64,000 bases of DNA from Aureimonas mangrovi. GTDB lineage: Bacteria > Pseudomonadota > Alphaproteobacteria > Rhizobiales > Rhizobiaceae. Shown piece after piece: positions 18,578 to 27,451 of this stretch; the first letter of the stretch is position 1, and every line of letters begins with the position of its first letter. The DNA lies in the NCBI RefSeq assembly GCF_014058705.1, contig NZ_CP059692.1, positions 124,001 to 188,000 on the forward strand, given 5' to 3'. The translations under genes were made by a program, and so were the position numbers. The notes under the pieces are model-generated. The model saw nothing but the letters and a program-made list of their open reading frames with translations, did no database searches and was not told the DNA's origin.

Positions 18578-20203
18578 ATGACCTCGCGTGATGTCGCGAA
18601 CGGCCCGCTACAAGCCGATCTGTGCATCGTCGGCGCCGGCCCCGTCGGTATCGCTCTCGCCTTGCGCTCGGCCGCGAACGGTCTTCGGGTCCTCTTGGTC
18701 GAGGCCGGGGCGGCGCGCGTTGCGGGCGGCTCCGACATAGGCTCCCAAGGGGGACTCGGAGAGATCGAGGCGACCGGCCGCCACCACGCGGGCATGGCCG
18801 CGATCAGCCGCAGCGGGCTCGGCGGGACCTCCGTCCTGTGGGGCGGGCGCTGCGTCGCCTTCGACGATCTCGATTTCGAGAAACGCGCCCATGTCGGCTT
18901 TTCAGGCTGGCCCATCGCTCACGACGAGGTCAGCCGGCACTACCCCGCCGCGCTGCAGTTCCTGAACTGCGCGCCGGCAGCTTCGGACGACACGCTCGAA
19001 ACGGGCCAACCGGTCACCGCCCGCGCGCTGGAGCGGTGGAGCGCAAACCCCGACCTCGGCCGGACCCACGAGAAAAGCATCGCCGCCTCGCCGAACATCC
19101 AGGTCGTGACGCGGGCGATGGTCGTCGGGATCGATCTCGATGACGGCGGCCAGCGCGTTCGCCGCCTCCGCGTGCATCTGGACGGCGCCGAGCGCGAACT
19201 GCGCGCCACGCGATACGTGCTCGCCGGCGGCGGGCTCGGCAATGTCCGGCTGATGCTCCAATGCCAGCGAGAATGGCCACTGAAGTTCGGCGGGACCGAC
19301 GGGCCGCTGGGGCGCTTCTACCAGGGCCACCTGACAGGCCACGTCGCCTTCGTCGAATTCACGGACCGCAAGGCTGAGGCCGTGACGGCGTTCCGGCGCG
19401 ACGGGCGGGGCGGGTATCTGCGCAACCGTTTCCAGATCACCGGCGAAACCCAACGGCGCAACGGGCTCCTGAACTCGGTCTTCTGGCCCGAGGCTTTCTC
19501 CGTCGCCGATCCCGCCCATGCGTCGGGCGCCCTTTCGGCGCTCTATCTCGCCACGAGCGGGGCCGGGCTCTACGGGCGCTTCGCCAACGGCCGCGCCCTG
19601 CGCTCGCGCTTTGCCGAGGGCGACCTTTGGGCCCGACATCTGGGCAACATGCGCGCGGACCCGCATCTCCTGCGCGATCTCGCGCGCTCGGCGTGGAACT
19701 TCGGGAGCCTGCGCACGAGGCGGCTCGGCATCCTGCCCAATCCGGCCCGCCGCTATCTCTTCCGCTATCACGCCGAACAGGCTCCCGACCCGGAAAGCCG
19801 CGTGAGGCTCGGCTCCGCACAGGACGGCGCTCTCTTACCGAACCTGTCGATCGACTACCGCATCGGCGCGCGCGACGCGGCCTCGGTCGTGCGCTCTCAC
19901 GTCATCGTCGGCCGCTGGCTGGCGGACACCGGCATCGGGCGGCTCGAATATCTTTTCGATGAGGAGGCGCTGGAGAACGCCGTGCTCGATCAGGCGCTCG
20001 ACGGCTATCACCAGATCGGGATCACGCGGATGTCGCAGGGCCCGCACGAGGGCGTGGTGAACACGGACTGCCGGGTCCACGATCTCGACAATCTCTACGT
20101 CGCGGGCAGCAGTGTGTTCCCGACCGGCGGGCAGGCCAACCCCACGCTACCGGCCGTGGCGCTCGCCCTGCGCCTCGCCGACCATCTTAGCCGGAGCGCC
20201 TGA
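18578..20203 (+). CDS. GMC-family FAD-dependent oxidoreductase
   Basis: A 541-residue flavoenzyme of the glucose-methanol-choline superfamily, oxidising an alcohol or sugar. The N-terminal dinucleotide motif is CIVGAGPVGIALALRSA with the acidic residue in LLVEAG. The second GMC motif is SGLGGTSVLWGGRC, and the C-terminal active-site region reads YHQIGITRMS then NLYVAGSSVFPTGGQANPT, with the histidine expected near the flavin. No Tat or Sec signal is visible, so it is probably cytoplasmic. It stands alone before a convergent terminator, so context gives no substrate. Confidence 0.88.
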   Translation: MTSRDVANGPLQADLCIVGAGPVGIALALRSAANGLRVLLVEAGAARVAGGSDIGSQGGLGEIEATGRHHAGMAAISRSGLGGTSVLWGGRCVAFDDLDFEKRAHVGFSGWPIAHDEVSRHYPAALQFLNCAPAASDDTLETGQPVTARALERWSANPDLGRTHEKSIAASPNIQVVTRAMVVGIDLDDGGQRVRRLRVHLDGAERELRATRYVLAGGGLGNVRLMLQCQREWPLKFGGTDGPLGRFYQGHLTGHVAFVEFTDRKAEAVTAFRRDGRGGYLRNRFQITGETQRRNGLLNSVFWPEAFSVADPAHASGALSALYLATSGAGLYGRFANGRALRSRFAEGDLWARHLGNMRADPHLLRDLARSAWNFGSLRTRRLGILPNPARRYLFRYHAEQAPDPESRVRLGSAQDGALLPNLSIDYRIGARDAASVVRSHVIVGRWLADTGIGRLEYLFDEEALENAVLDQALDGYHQIGITRMSQGPHEGVVNTDCRVHDLDNLYVAGSSVFPTGGQANPTLPAVALALRLADHLSRSA

Positions 20204-20213
20204 AGCCGAGGAA

Positions 20214-20245
20214 AAAGGCGCCCGGAACGGATTCCGGACGCCTTT
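20214..20245. terminator. Bidirectional terminator between GMC oxidoreductase and metQ
   Basis: AAAGGCG...CGCCTTT and CCGGA...TCCGG form an interrupted stem between two convergent genes. A-rich and T-containing flanks on the two sides allow it to work in both directions. Confidence 0.7.
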
Positions 20246-20255
20246 CTGAATTGAC

Positions 20256-20300
20256 GCATCGGGCTTTTCTGAAAACCAGCTCCGGTTTTCGGGCCGATGC
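20256..20300. repeat. Palindromic intergenic repeat, copy 1
   Basis: A 45-base imperfect palindrome begins GCATCGGG, has the central GAAAACC...GGTTTTC arms and ends CCGATGC. A reverse-oriented, nearly identical copy lies at 57437-57480. Both sit in intergenic DNA at a gene end. Elements with AAACCGG/TTTTCCG arms are abundant in Hyphomicrobiales genomes, so this is likely a REP-like family. Confidence 0.75.
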
Positions 20301-20307
20301 TTCAGCC

Positions 20308-21096
20308 TTACCAAGCCGTGATGACGGAGCCCTGGAAGGTCTCGTCGACGAAGGCCTTCACCTCGTCCGAGTGGTAGGCGGCGATCAGCGGCTGCACCCA
20401 TGCGGCCTCGGCGTCCTCGCCGCGCACCGCGATGACGTTGACATAGGGGCTCTGCGCCTCCTCGCGGGCGATCGCGTCGCCCTGCGGGTCGAGGCCGGCC
20501 TCCAGCGCGTAGTTCGTATTGATCGTCGCAGCGTCGACGTCGGCGAGCGAACGAGGAAGCTGGGCCGCGTCGAGTTCGACGATGCGGATGTTCTTCTCGT
20601 TGTCGGTGATGTCGAGAGGCGTCGCCCGTAGGCCCACCTCGTCGTCGATGCCGATCACGCCGAGCGCCTCGAGGAGAAGCAGGCCCCGCGCGCCGTTCGT
20701 CGGATCGTTCGGCACGGCGATCGAGGCGCCGTCCTGGAGTTCGTCGATCGAGGCGATCTTTTCTGAGTAGACGCCCATCGGATAGTTCACCGTCTGGGCG
20801 ACGGAGACGAGGTCGTAGCCGCGATCGGCGACCTGGTTGTCGAGATAGGGCTGGTGCTGGAAGGAGTTCGCGTCGAGGTCGCCGTCCGCGAGCGCCTGGT
20901 TCGGCACGACGTAATCGGAGAACTCGACGATATCGAGGTCGATCTCGCCGCCCTCGTCGAGGATTTCCTTGACCTTCTCCATGATCTGCGCGTGCGGGCC
21001 GGGCGTGACGCCGATGCGGATCGTCGTCTGGGCGTTCGCGGGCAGCGCGGCGGCGCCGGCAATCGCGGTCGCGAGAAGGAGGCTACGCAGGGACAT
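20308..21096 (-). CDS. metQ: D/L-methionine ABC transporter, substrate-binding protein (NlpA family)
   Basis: A 262-residue periplasmic binding protein. The signal peptide (residues 1 to about 22) ends ALPANAQ and lacks a lipobox cysteine, so unlike E. coli MetQ this looks soluble and not lipid-anchored. Family motifs are VEFSDYVVPNQALADGDLDANSFQHQPYLD split across residues 55-90, then YPMGVYS and IAVPNDPTNGARGLLLLE. It ends SVITAW. It is the last gene of a metN-metI-metQ operon, 34 bases after metI. Confidence 0.92.
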   Translation of the reverse strand: MSLRSLLLATAIAGAAALPANAQTTIRIGVTPGPHAQIMEKVKEILDEGGEIDLDIVEFSDYVVPNQALADGDLDANSFQHQPYLDNQVADRGYDLVSVAQTVNYPMGVYSEKIASIDELQDGASIAVPNDPTNGARGLLLLEALGVIGIDDEVGLRATPLDITDNEKNIRIVELDAAQLPRSLADVDAATINTNYALEAGLDPQGDAIAREEAQSPYVNVIAVRGEDAEAAWVQPLIAAYHSDEVKAFVDETFQGSVITAW

Positions 21097-21130
21097 GTTC
21101 GGCTCTTTCCTGTTGGATTGTTCTTAAGGG

Positions 21131-21796
21131 TCAGTTCTTGCGGGCGCGCTTGTCGAAACGGCGCGCCAGAAGGTCGCCGCTCGTCTGGACGATCTGGACG
21201 AGCAGGATGAGGACGACGACGACGGCCAGCATCATCTCCGGCATGAAGCGCTGGTAGCCGTAGCGGATGCCGAGGTCTCCGAGACCTCCGCCGCCGACCG
21301 CGCCCACCATCGCCGAATAGCCGATCAGCGAGACGATCGTCAGCGTGATGCCGAGCGTGATGGAGGGCCGCGCCTCCGGCACCAGCACCTTCCAGACGAT
21401 CTGCGCGGGGCTCGCGCCCATGGCGCGCGCCGCCTCGACGAGGCCGGGGTCGACCTCGCGCACCGCCGATTCCACTAGCCGGGCGACGAAGGGGATCGTC
21501 GCCACCGTCAGCGGCACGATCGCGGCCGTCGTGCCGATGGACGTGCCGGTGACGAGGCGCGTGAACGGTATGATCGCGACGACGAGGATGATGAAGGGCG
21601 TCGAGCGCGTCGCGTTGACGACAAGGCCGAGGGCGGTGTTCAGCGCCGGGGCGGCGAACAGTTCGCCTTTGCGCGAATTGGCGAGGAAGATGCCGAGCGG
21701 GGCGCCGAGCGCGATGCCGATGGCGGCCGAGACGGCCACCATGAAGAGCGTGTCGAGCGTCGCGCCCCAGATCAGCCACAGCATGTTAGCGGACAT
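21131..21796 (-). CDS. metI: Methionine ABC transporter permease
   Basis: A 221-residue inner-membrane permease with five predicted membrane segments. [20 protein letters not shown] and the EAA loop [18 protein letters not shown] are typical of MetI. It overlaps the end of metN by 11 bases, which supports the ATG at 21796 and translational coupling. It forms the channel of the MetNIQ importer. Confidence 0.93.
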   Translation of the reverse strand: MSANMLWLIWGATLDTLFMVAVSAAIGIALGAPLGIFLANSRKGELFAAPALNTALGLVVNATRSTPFIILVVAIIPFTRLVTGTSIGTTAAIVPLTVATIPFVARLVESAVREVDPGLVEAARAMGASPAQIVWKVLVPEARPSITLGITLTIVSLIGYSAMVGAVGGGGLGDLGIRYGYQRFMPEMMLAVVVVLILLVQIVQTSGDLLARRFDKRARKN

Positions 21797-22979
21797 GGCC
21801 GAGCACCTCCGTCTTCAGGCCGCGCGCTTCGATGAAGCGCTGCGCCTCGGCAAGGCGCGCGGCGTCGAGCGTGACGACCAGCGTGCCGTAGGGCCGCTCG
21901 TCGATCTCCTCGACCGCACCCGCCATGATGTTGACCTTCAGGTCCAGCTCGCGTCCGAGCTCGAAGAGGATCGGGTCCGTCGCGGTGGGCCCGGTGAAGA
22001 CGATCTTCAGAACCGCCTCGCGCGCGCCGCTCGCATCGTCCGTCATGTGCTCGGTGAGGAAGGCCGGCAGGCGCACGCCCGTCACGCCCTCGAGGAAAAG
22101 GCGCGTCGTCGGATGCTGGGGCGCCGAGAACACCGAATAGGTGTCGCCTTCCTCCACGATGCGGCCGGCCTCGATCACCGCGACATGACCGGCGATCTCG
22201 CGCACCACCTGCATCTCGTGGGTGATGAGGATGATGGTGAGGCCGAGTTCGCGGTTGATAGTCTTGAGGAGCGCGAGCACCTGGCGCGTTGTCTCGGGAT
22301 CGAGCGCGGATGTCGCCTCGTCCGAGAGCAGCACCTTGGGCCTGGTGGCGAGCGCGCGGGCGATGCCGACGCGCTGCTTCTGGCCGCCCGAAAGCTCGGC
22401 CGGATAGTTGCCCGCCTTGTCGGCGAGGCCGACGAGTTCGAGAAGCGGGGTCACGCGCTCGGCGATCTCGCGGCGAGGGACGCCCGCGATCTCGAGCGGC
22501 AGCGCGACGTTGTCGAAAGCGGTGCGCGAGGAAAGAAGGTTGAAGTGCTGGAAGATCATCCCGACGCGCCGACGCACGTCGCGCAGCTGCCGCTCGCCCA
22601 GCGAGGATATGTCGACGCCGTCGACCACGACACGGCCAGCCGTCGGCCTCTCCAGGCCGTTGACGAGGCGCACCAGCGTCGACTTGCCGGCGCCCGAGCG
22701 CCCGATGATGCCGGTGATCGAGCCGGCCGGGATCGCGAGGTCGACGCCCTTCAGCGCGGCGAACTCCTCGCCGCCCTTGGGCGCGCGGAAACGCTTCTCC
22801 ACCTTCTCGAAGCGGATGAGCGGGTCTGCCGGGTGGGAATGCGAGGGCTGCGCGCCGGGCAAGGCGACGTCGTCTGGGTCTGTCAAAACGGGCGTCCTGT
22901 CGAAGTCCGCCCGGATTTGGAGGGTTTCGCGCCGAAACACAAGAATGTCCGTCAGGTCAGTTGAGGCCGAGACCGACAT
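21786..22979 (-). CDS. metN: Methionine ABC transporter, ATP-binding protein
   Basis: An ABC ATPase of about 366-397 residues with a C-terminal NIL domain that senses methionine and inhibits transport. Walker A is [11 protein letters not shown]-loop [12 protein letters not shown], signature [15 protein letters not shown] and Walker [14 protein letters not shown]. The NIL domain covers roughly the last 90 residues. The start is uncertain. ATG 22979 (or the adjacent 22982) would overlap the upstream hydrolase gene by about 23 bases and give a long N-terminal leader; a TTG at 22886 would begin closer to the ATPase fold. The operon order hydrolase-metN-metI-metQ runs on the minus strand. Confidence 0.9.
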   Translation of the reverse strand: MSVSASTDLTDILVFRRETLQIRADFDRTPVLTDPDDVALPGAQPSHSHPADPLIRFEKVEKRFRAPKGGEEFAALKGVDLAIPAGSITGIIGRSGAGKSTLVRLVNGLERPTAGRVVVDGVDISSLGERQLRDVRRRVGMIFQHFNLLSSRTAFDNVALPLEIAGVPRREIAERVTPLLELVGLADKAGNYPAELSGGQKQRVGIARALATRPKVLLSDEATSALDPETTRQVLALLKTINRELGLTIILITHEMQVVREIAGHVAVIEAGRIVEEGDTYSVFSAPQHPTTRLFLEGVTGVRLPAFLTEHMTDDASGAREAVLKIVFTGPTATDPILFELGRELDLKVNIMAGAVEEIDERPYGTLVVTLDAARLAEAQRFIEARGLKTEVLGHVR

Positions 22980-23577
22980 CATGGGCCGGGCCGGGAACGC
23001 CTGGCACCGCGCTCCACCAGCGCCAGGCGCGGGCGCGGCCCGGCCGGTCGCCGCGCAGGCCGTCCGCGAGCACCGGCCCGTCCGGCCAGGGACCGTAACC
23101 GCTCTGCGTGTTGACGTGACCGGCATGGCCGAGATCGACGAGCGCCGAGCCCCAGCCGGCCGCGTGGGCCTCCGCTTCCGGCCAGGTGAGATAGGGGTCG
23201 TTGCGCGAGGCGGCCAGGATGGAAGGGAACGGCAGGCGCTTCAGCTCCATCAGGCGGAAATCGGCGAGATCGGGCCGCGCCTCTGCAAGGCGCAGCGTCT
23301 GGGCGGGTGCGACCAAGAGAGCGCCCGCCACATGCGCCGCGGCCGGGCGGTCGGCGAGATGGGCCACGAGCGCGCAGCCGAGCGAATGGGCGACGAGCAC
23401 CGCGCCCGGCGCCTCGACGATGCGGGCCTCCAGCGTATGAAGCCAGCCGGCGAGGTCCGGGCGCGCCCAGTCCTCCTGCTCGACGATATCGGCCGTCTCG
23501 TCGTTCAATGCCCATTCGCGCTGCCAGTGGTCGGGTCCCGAGCCGTCGAGACCGGGAACGATCAGGGTCTTCAGCAT
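22957..23577 (-). CDS. Alpha/beta hydrolase of the RBBP9/YdeN family
   Basis: A 206-residue cytoplasmic serine hydrolase. The family-specific opening [18 protein letters not shown] is followed by the nucleophile elbow AHSLGCAL near residue 66, the acid residue region SRNDPYLTW, and the catalytic histidine in LGHAGHVN. Substrates of the family are poorly defined. The ATG at 23577 has GAGGTG upstream, better than an in-frame start at 23595. It leads the metNIQ operon, so it might act on a methionine-related ester or amide (weak inference). Confidence 0.85.
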   Translation of the reverse strand: MLKTLIVPGLDGSGPDHWQREWALNDETADIVEQEDWARPDLAGWLHTLEARIVEAPGAVLVAHSLGCALVAHLADRPAAAHVAGALLVAPAQTLRLAEARPDLADFRLMELKRLPFPSILAASRNDPYLTWPEAEAHAAGWGSALVDLGHAGHVNTQSGYGPWPDGPVLADGLRGDRPGRARAWRWWSAVPGVPGPAHDVGLGLN

Positions 23578-23619
23578 GGTCGCACCTCGCTGCACGGGCG
23601 CTCATGCGCCGTTTCGAGA

Positions 23620-23720
23620 GACCCGAGGCTAGCGCGCCCGACGCGCCGCGCGACAATCATAAAATACCAATTTAATAGATCATTGGAGAATGGCCGCCTC
23701 CCCGCTCACCGCGACACCCC
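23620..23720. promoter_or_regulatory. AT-rich divergent promoter region between hydrolase-metNIQ and GNAT gene
   Basis: Between the divergent starts at 23577 and 23779 lies an AT-rich island (about 23650-23690, containing CATAAAATACCAATTTAATA) that stands out against very GC-rich flanks. On the minus strand TATGAT could serve as a -10. No SAM riboswitch pattern was recognised. Confidence 0.4.
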
Positions 23721-23778
23721 CTTGCCATTCGCGGCCGAAGGGCCGATGCCGTCGCGAGACTTGAGACGGGGTGACACG

Positions 23779-24372
23779 ATGGCGCTGGGCGAACGCTTCC
23801 AGACGGTGCGCGAGGGCTGGATCGCGGCAGTGGTGACGGTTCTGGAAATGCGAGAGGCGGCTTCGCCACGCCCGGAACGCGCGGACGGTGGGTGGCGTCT
23901 GGAGCGCCTCGGGGCGCCGGACCCGCAGGCCTACCGCGACCTCTACAGCCGCGTCGGCGCGCCGCATCTTTGGTATTCGCGGCTCATTATGGACGAGGCG
24001 ACGCTCGCCGGAACGCTCGCCGACCCGAAGGTGCATGTCCACGCGCTGATGATCGACGGCGCTGCCGAGGGCCTTCTCGAGCTGGACTTTCGCCAGCAAG
24101 GCGCCTGCGAGATCGTCTATTTCGGCGTGACGCCCGGCCTCGTCGGCTCGGGCGCGGCGCGGGTCATGATGAACCACGCGATCGCGGCGGCCTTCGCGCA
24201 GGGCGTCTCCCGGCTCTGGCTGCACACCAACACGCTCGACCACCCGCGCGCGCTGGACTTCTACATCCGCTCCGGCTTCCGGCCGGTGGAGCGGCGGATC
24301 GAGCTCGCGCCTGACCCGCGCCTGTCTGGCCTTCTGCCGCGCGAGAGCGCGCCGCACGTCCCCATTCTGTAG
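23779..24372 (+). CDS. GNAT-family N-acetyltransferase
   Basis: A 197-residue acetyl-CoA-dependent acyltransferase. The acetyl-CoA loop region is VTPGLVGSGAARVMMNHAI (V/I-x-x-x-x-Q/R-G-x-G/A-like) and the C-terminal strand pattern LWLHTNTLDHPRALDFYIRSGFRPVERR is characteristic of motif B. The first 40 residues are unlike the fold and may be an extension. The substrate is unknown. ATG 23779 follows GACGGGGTGA; ATG 23746 is an alternative. It converges on rnd with only four bases between stops. Confidence 0.85.
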   Translation: MALGERFQTVREGWIAAVVTVLEMREAASPRPERADGGWRLERLGAPDPQAYRDLYSRVGAPHLWYSRLIMDEATLAGTLADPKVHVHALMIDGAAEGLLELDFRQQGACEIVYFGVTPGLVGSGAARVMMNHAIAAAFAQGVSRLWLHTNTLDHPRALDFYIRSGFRPVERRIELAPDPRLSGLLPRESAPHVPIL

Positions 24373-24376
24373 GGCG

Positions 24377-25003
24377 TCAGCTCCGGTTGACGGAATGCGA
24401 GAAGATGTCCTCCTCGTCCCAGCCGAGGAGGTCGAGGCGCGCGCGCGTCGGCAGAAAGGCGAAGCTCTCGCGGGCAAGGTTCAGCCGATCCTCGCGCTCG
24501 AGGCGCTTCAAGAGCACGCCCATCAGGTCGTGCAGATAGAGGACATCCGAGGCGGCATAGTCGAGCTGGGCCTGCGACAGCGTCTCGGCCGCCCAGTCCG
24601 AGGACTGCTGCTGCTTGGAGAGATCGACGCCGATCAGCTCCTTGGTCAAATCCTTCAGGCCGTGACGGTCCGTGTAGGTGCGGGTCAGGCGCGAGGCGAT
24701 CTTGGTGCAGAACACCGGCCGGGTCATCACGCCGAAGGCGTGGTAGAGCGCGGCGATGTCGAAGCGGGCGTAGTGGAAGATCTTGGTCTTCGTCTCGTCG
24801 GCCAGAAGGGCCGTCAGGTTCGGCGCCTCGCGCTGGCCCCTGGATATCTGCACGATGTCGGCCGTGCCGTCGCCCGGCGACAGCTGCACCACGCACAGGC
24901 GGTCGCGCCGCGTGTCGAGGCCGAGCGTCTCGGTATCGATGGCCACCGAGCCGGTGTAGCGGGAAAGGTCGGGCAGATCGTTCTTATGGACGCGGATGGT
25001 CAT
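24377..25003 (-). CDS. rnd: Ribonuclease D, short form
   Basis: A 208-residue 3'-5' exoribonuclease of the DEDDy group, trimming tRNA and other small RNA 3' ends. The acidic residues are in AIDTETLGLD (Exo I), HYARFDIAAL (Exo II) and YAASDVLYLHDL (Exo III, tyrosine and aspartate). The HRDC domains of full-length E. coli RNase D (about 375 residues) are absent; the short form is usual in alphaproteobacteria. It is monocistronic. Confidence 0.92.
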   Translation of the reverse strand: MTIRVHKNDLPDLSRYTGSVAIDTETLGLDTRRDRLCVVQLSPGDGTADIVQISRGQREAPNLTALLADETKTKIFHYARFDIAALYHAFGVMTRPVFCTKIASRLTRTYTDRHGLKDLTKELIGVDLSKQQQSSDWAAETLSQAQLDYAASDVLYLHDLMGVLLKRLEREDRLNLARESFAFLPTRARLDLLGWDEEDIFSHSVNRS

Positions 25004-25076
25004 GGGCCGTCATTCGTCTCGCGAGAAGGTTCGGCCCGGCTTACAGGTTTTACGGCGAATGTGAAGCGCCGGAGTC

Positions 25077-26147
25077 TCAGACCACCTTGCCCCGCGCGGC
25101 CACGGGCCAACTCTCGACGCGGCCGTCCTCCTGCAGGACGTGCACCGTGTCCACCATGTTCGTCACCACGCAGGCGTGGTTCGGCACGATGCGCACCCGG
25201 TCGCCGACCTTCAGCCCGATCGGCCCCGCCGACACGATGCGGCCATGCTCCTCGGAGAGCTGGTCGACGGAAAGGTCCGGCCTCCCGATCACCGCGCCGT
25301 GCCCTTCGAGGCCGAGAAGATCGGAGGTCAGCACCTTGGTGCCGGCATCGATGATCGCACGATGTTCGGTCGGCACCGAAACGACGGTGGCGAGCACGCT
25401 CAGCGCACATTCGTCGAGGCTCGCGACGCCCCGCGCCACCAGCGAGCGGTCGTTGTAGACATAGGTGCCTGGCCGGTATTCGGTCACGATCCCGTCGGTG
25501 CGCGAGCGCCAGATGTCGGGCGTGCCGCCCGAGGTGACGCGTGGAACGGCGATCCCCTCGGCCTCGATCAGGGCCTTGGCCCGCGTCAGGAAGGCCGCCG
25601 CCGCCTCGGCGCCGCCCGCGGCCGGATAGGTCATCAACCCCTCGAAGGCGAGGTCCGGCGCCGCCTCAATCACCTTAGCCAGATCGCGCGCGGCCTCGGG
25701 GGACGGGACGCCGCAGCGCTGGCCGCCGGTGTCGCACTCGACGAGCACGCGCAGGGGCTGCGCGGCGCCAGCAAAGCCCGCCGACAGGCCGGCGACCACC
25801 GTCTCGTTGTCGGCGACGACCGCCAGCGCAACGCGCTCGGCCAGCGCACGAAGCCGCTTCACCTTCTCCGCTCCGAAGATGTTGTAGGTGATCAGCACGT
25901 CGCGGATCGCCGGGTCGCCCGCCACCATCGCCTCCGCCTCGCTCACCTTCTGGCAGGTGATGCCGACGGCCCCCGCCTCGATCTGTAGGCGGGCGATCTG
26001 CGGCAGCTTGTGCGTCTTGATGTGCGGCCGCCCCTTCAGCCCCTGCGCGTCCGCATGGGCCTGAAAGCGCGCGATGTTGGCCTTCACGATCGTCAGATCG
26101 ACGAGGACGGCGGGCGTCTCGACGGTTTCAAGCGCGCTGGCGGCCAT
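25077..26147 (-). CDS. Fold-type III PLP enzyme, D-serine dehydratase/D-threonine aldolase family
   Basis: A 356-residue PLP enzyme with an alanine-racemase-like barrel. The PLP lysine is in PHIKTHK (residue 44). The phosphate-binding region GGTPDIW and the C-terminal metal site VPNHACVVTNM (His about 324, Cys about 326) are clear. In eukaryote-type D-serine dehydratases this site is His/Cys, whereas D-threonine aldolases usually have His/Asp, so D-serine dehydratase is favoured. The reaction would give 2-aminoacrylate and then pyruvate and ammonia. It is divergent from ridA, whose product destroys 2-aminoacrylate. ATG 26147 follows AAGGGA. Confidence 0.8.
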   Translation of the reverse strand: MAASALETVETPAVLVDLTIVKANIARFQAHADAQGLKGRPHIKTHKLPQIARLQIEAGAVGITCQKVSEAEAMVAGDPAIRDVLITYNIFGAEKVKRLRALAERVALAVVADNETVVAGLSAGFAGAAQPLRVLVECDTGGQRCGVPSPEAARDLAKVIEAAPDLAFEGLMTYPAAGGAEAAAAFLTRAKALIEAEGIAVPRVTSGGTPDIWRSRTDGIVTEYRPGTYVYNDRSLVARGVASLDECALSVLATVVSVPTEHRAIIDAGTKVLTSDLLGLEGHGAVIGRPDLSVDQLSEEHGRIVSAGPIGLKVGDRVRIVPNHACVVTNMVDTVHVLQEDGRVESWPVAARGKVV

Positions 26148-26173
26148 CGGGAAATCCCTTCTTAAAAATCCGA

Positions 26174-26244
26174 TTGACAAGAAATGCAGCAGGCCTCCTT
26201 ATACGTCAATCCGAAATTTCAGACACGTGTCCGCTATATTGGAC
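26174..26244. promoter_or_regulatory. Divergent promoter with candidate IclR operators between the PLP enzyme gene and ridA
   Basis: On the plus strand TTGACA (26174-26179) and CTTATA (26198-26203), 18 bases apart, resemble a sigma-70 promoter. Just downstream are palindromes GAAATTTC (26213-26220) and GACACGTGTC (26222-26231), and a GTCC...GGAC dyad (26229-26244). IclR regulators bind short palindromes of this sort, and an iclR-type gene is the second gene of the operon. Confidence 0.5.
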
Positions 26245-26261
26245 ATATTGCAGGACTTGAC

Positions 26262-26645
26262 ATGACCCTGACCCGTTACGGCGCCGGCGAGAGCGGTGCC
26301 GGCAAACAGCCCCTCCCCTTCGCCCGTGCCGTGGAGGCCGATGGCTGGCTCTACGTCTCCGGCCAGGTGGCGATGGAGAACGGCGAGATCGTCGGCGGGG
26401 GCATCGTCGCGCAGACCCGCAAGACGATGGAGAACCTGATCGCGATCCTGAAGGAGGCCGGCTACGGGCTCGAGGACGTGGTGCGCGTCGGCGTCTGGCT
26501 CGACGATCCGCGCGACTTCTGGAGCTTCAACGGCGTCTATGCCGAGTATTTCACCGAAAATCCGCCGGCCCGCGCCTGCGTCCAGTCCTCGATGATGGTC
26601 GATTGCAAGGTCGAGATCGACTGCGTCGCCTATCGCAAGAAGTAA
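26262..26645 (+). CDS. RidA-family enamine/imine deaminase
   Basis: A 127-residue member of the RidA/YjgF/UK114 family, which forms trimers and hydrolyses reactive 2-aminoacrylate and related imines. The strand VEADGWLYVSGQVAMENGEI, the helix RKTMENLIAILKEAGYGLEDVV and the conserved arginine with VEI motif (PPARACVQSS then CKVEIDCVAY) are all present. It is divergent from a probable D-serine dehydratase that would make its substrate. The IclR regulator starts 11 bases downstream, so it is the first gene of a long catabolic operon. Confidence 0.92.
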   Translation: MTLTRYGAGESGAGKQPLPFARAVEADGWLYVSGQVAMENGEIVGGGIVAQTRKTMENLIAILKEAGYGLEDVVRVGVWLDDPRDFWSFNGVYAEYFTENPPARACVQSSMMVDCKVEIDCVAYRKK

Positions 26646-26655
26646 GGGCGAGGCG

Positions 26656-27447
26656 ATGGACGGCGGGCTGAACAGGGCAGAGGACGGCAGGGCGAAGGGC
26701 GCACGGGCGCGCGGCCTCGACCGCGCCCTCGACATGCTCGACGCGCTGGCGAGCGCGCGCCGCCCCTTGCGCGCCAACGAGCTGGCGACGCTCCTCGGCG
26801 CCCCGCGCTCCTCCATCTACGAGCTGACGGGCCTTCTCCTGCAACGCGGCATTCTCGAGGATTGCGGCGACGGGCGCCTCTTCCTTGGCGACAGGCTTTA
26901 TCTCCTCGGCGCCGCCTATGCCTCGGTCTCGGGACGGCAGGCGGCCGTGAACACGGCCTTGTCGCGCATCGTCGAGGACACGAGCGAGACCGCGCAGCTC
27001 TGCCGCCTCGACGGCAACCGCTACTATGTCGCCGCCATGAAGGAAGGCTCGCGCCCCTTCCGCATCTCCACGGATATCGGCGAGCGCGTTCCCTTCACCT
27101 GGACAGCCTCCGGCCGGCTCCTCGTCGATCACCTGTCGCGCGAGGAGATCGTCGCCTTCACCGAGCCGGGCGACTTCGAGCTTCCGGGCGGCCTCGCAAT
27201 CGACCGCGAGCGCTTTCTGGACGAGGTGGAGGGCGCGCGCGCGGCCGGCCATTTCACCTTCGACAGCGCGCTCGACAGCTACACCCACTGCTTCGCCGTG
27301 CCCGTGCGCCGCGAGGACGGCAAATCCGTCGCCACGCTGTGCATCGTCGCCCCGCGCGACGACGCGCGGCGCAACCATGCGGCCTATCTCGACAGTCTGA
27401 AGCGCGCCGCCGAAGCGCTGGCGCCGCATCTGGCGGATGCGAGGTAG
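26656..27447 (+). CDS. IclR-family transcriptional regulator
   Basis: A 263-residue regulator. The N-terminal winged helix is at about residues 20-75 (ANELATLLGAPRSSIYELTGLLLQRGILE), followed by the IclR effector domain (ALSRIVEDTSETAQLCRL, FTWTASGRLLVDHL, AVPVRREDG). The ligand would be a product of the surrounding catabolic genes. It lies inside the operon, 11 bases after ridA and four before the M81 gene, implying feedback control of the whole cluster. Confidence 0.92.
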   Translation: MDGGLNRAEDGRAKGARARGLDRALDMLDALASARRPLRANELATLLGAPRSSIYELTGLLLQRGILEDCGDGRLFLGDRLYLLGAAYASVSGRQAAVNTALSRIVEDTSETAQLCRLDGNRYYVAAMKEGSRPFRISTDIGERVPFTWTASGRLLVDHLSREEIVAFTEPGDFELPGGLAIDRERFLDEVEGARAAGHFTFDSALDSYTHCFAVPVRREDGKSVATLCIVAPRDDARRNHAAYLDSLKRAAEALAPHLADAR

Positions 27448-27451
27448 GGCG

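Noticed and set aside
22880-23778. SAM riboswitch before metN or the hydrolase gene
   Set aside because: No SAM-I or SAM-II core sequence was recognised in the upstream region.
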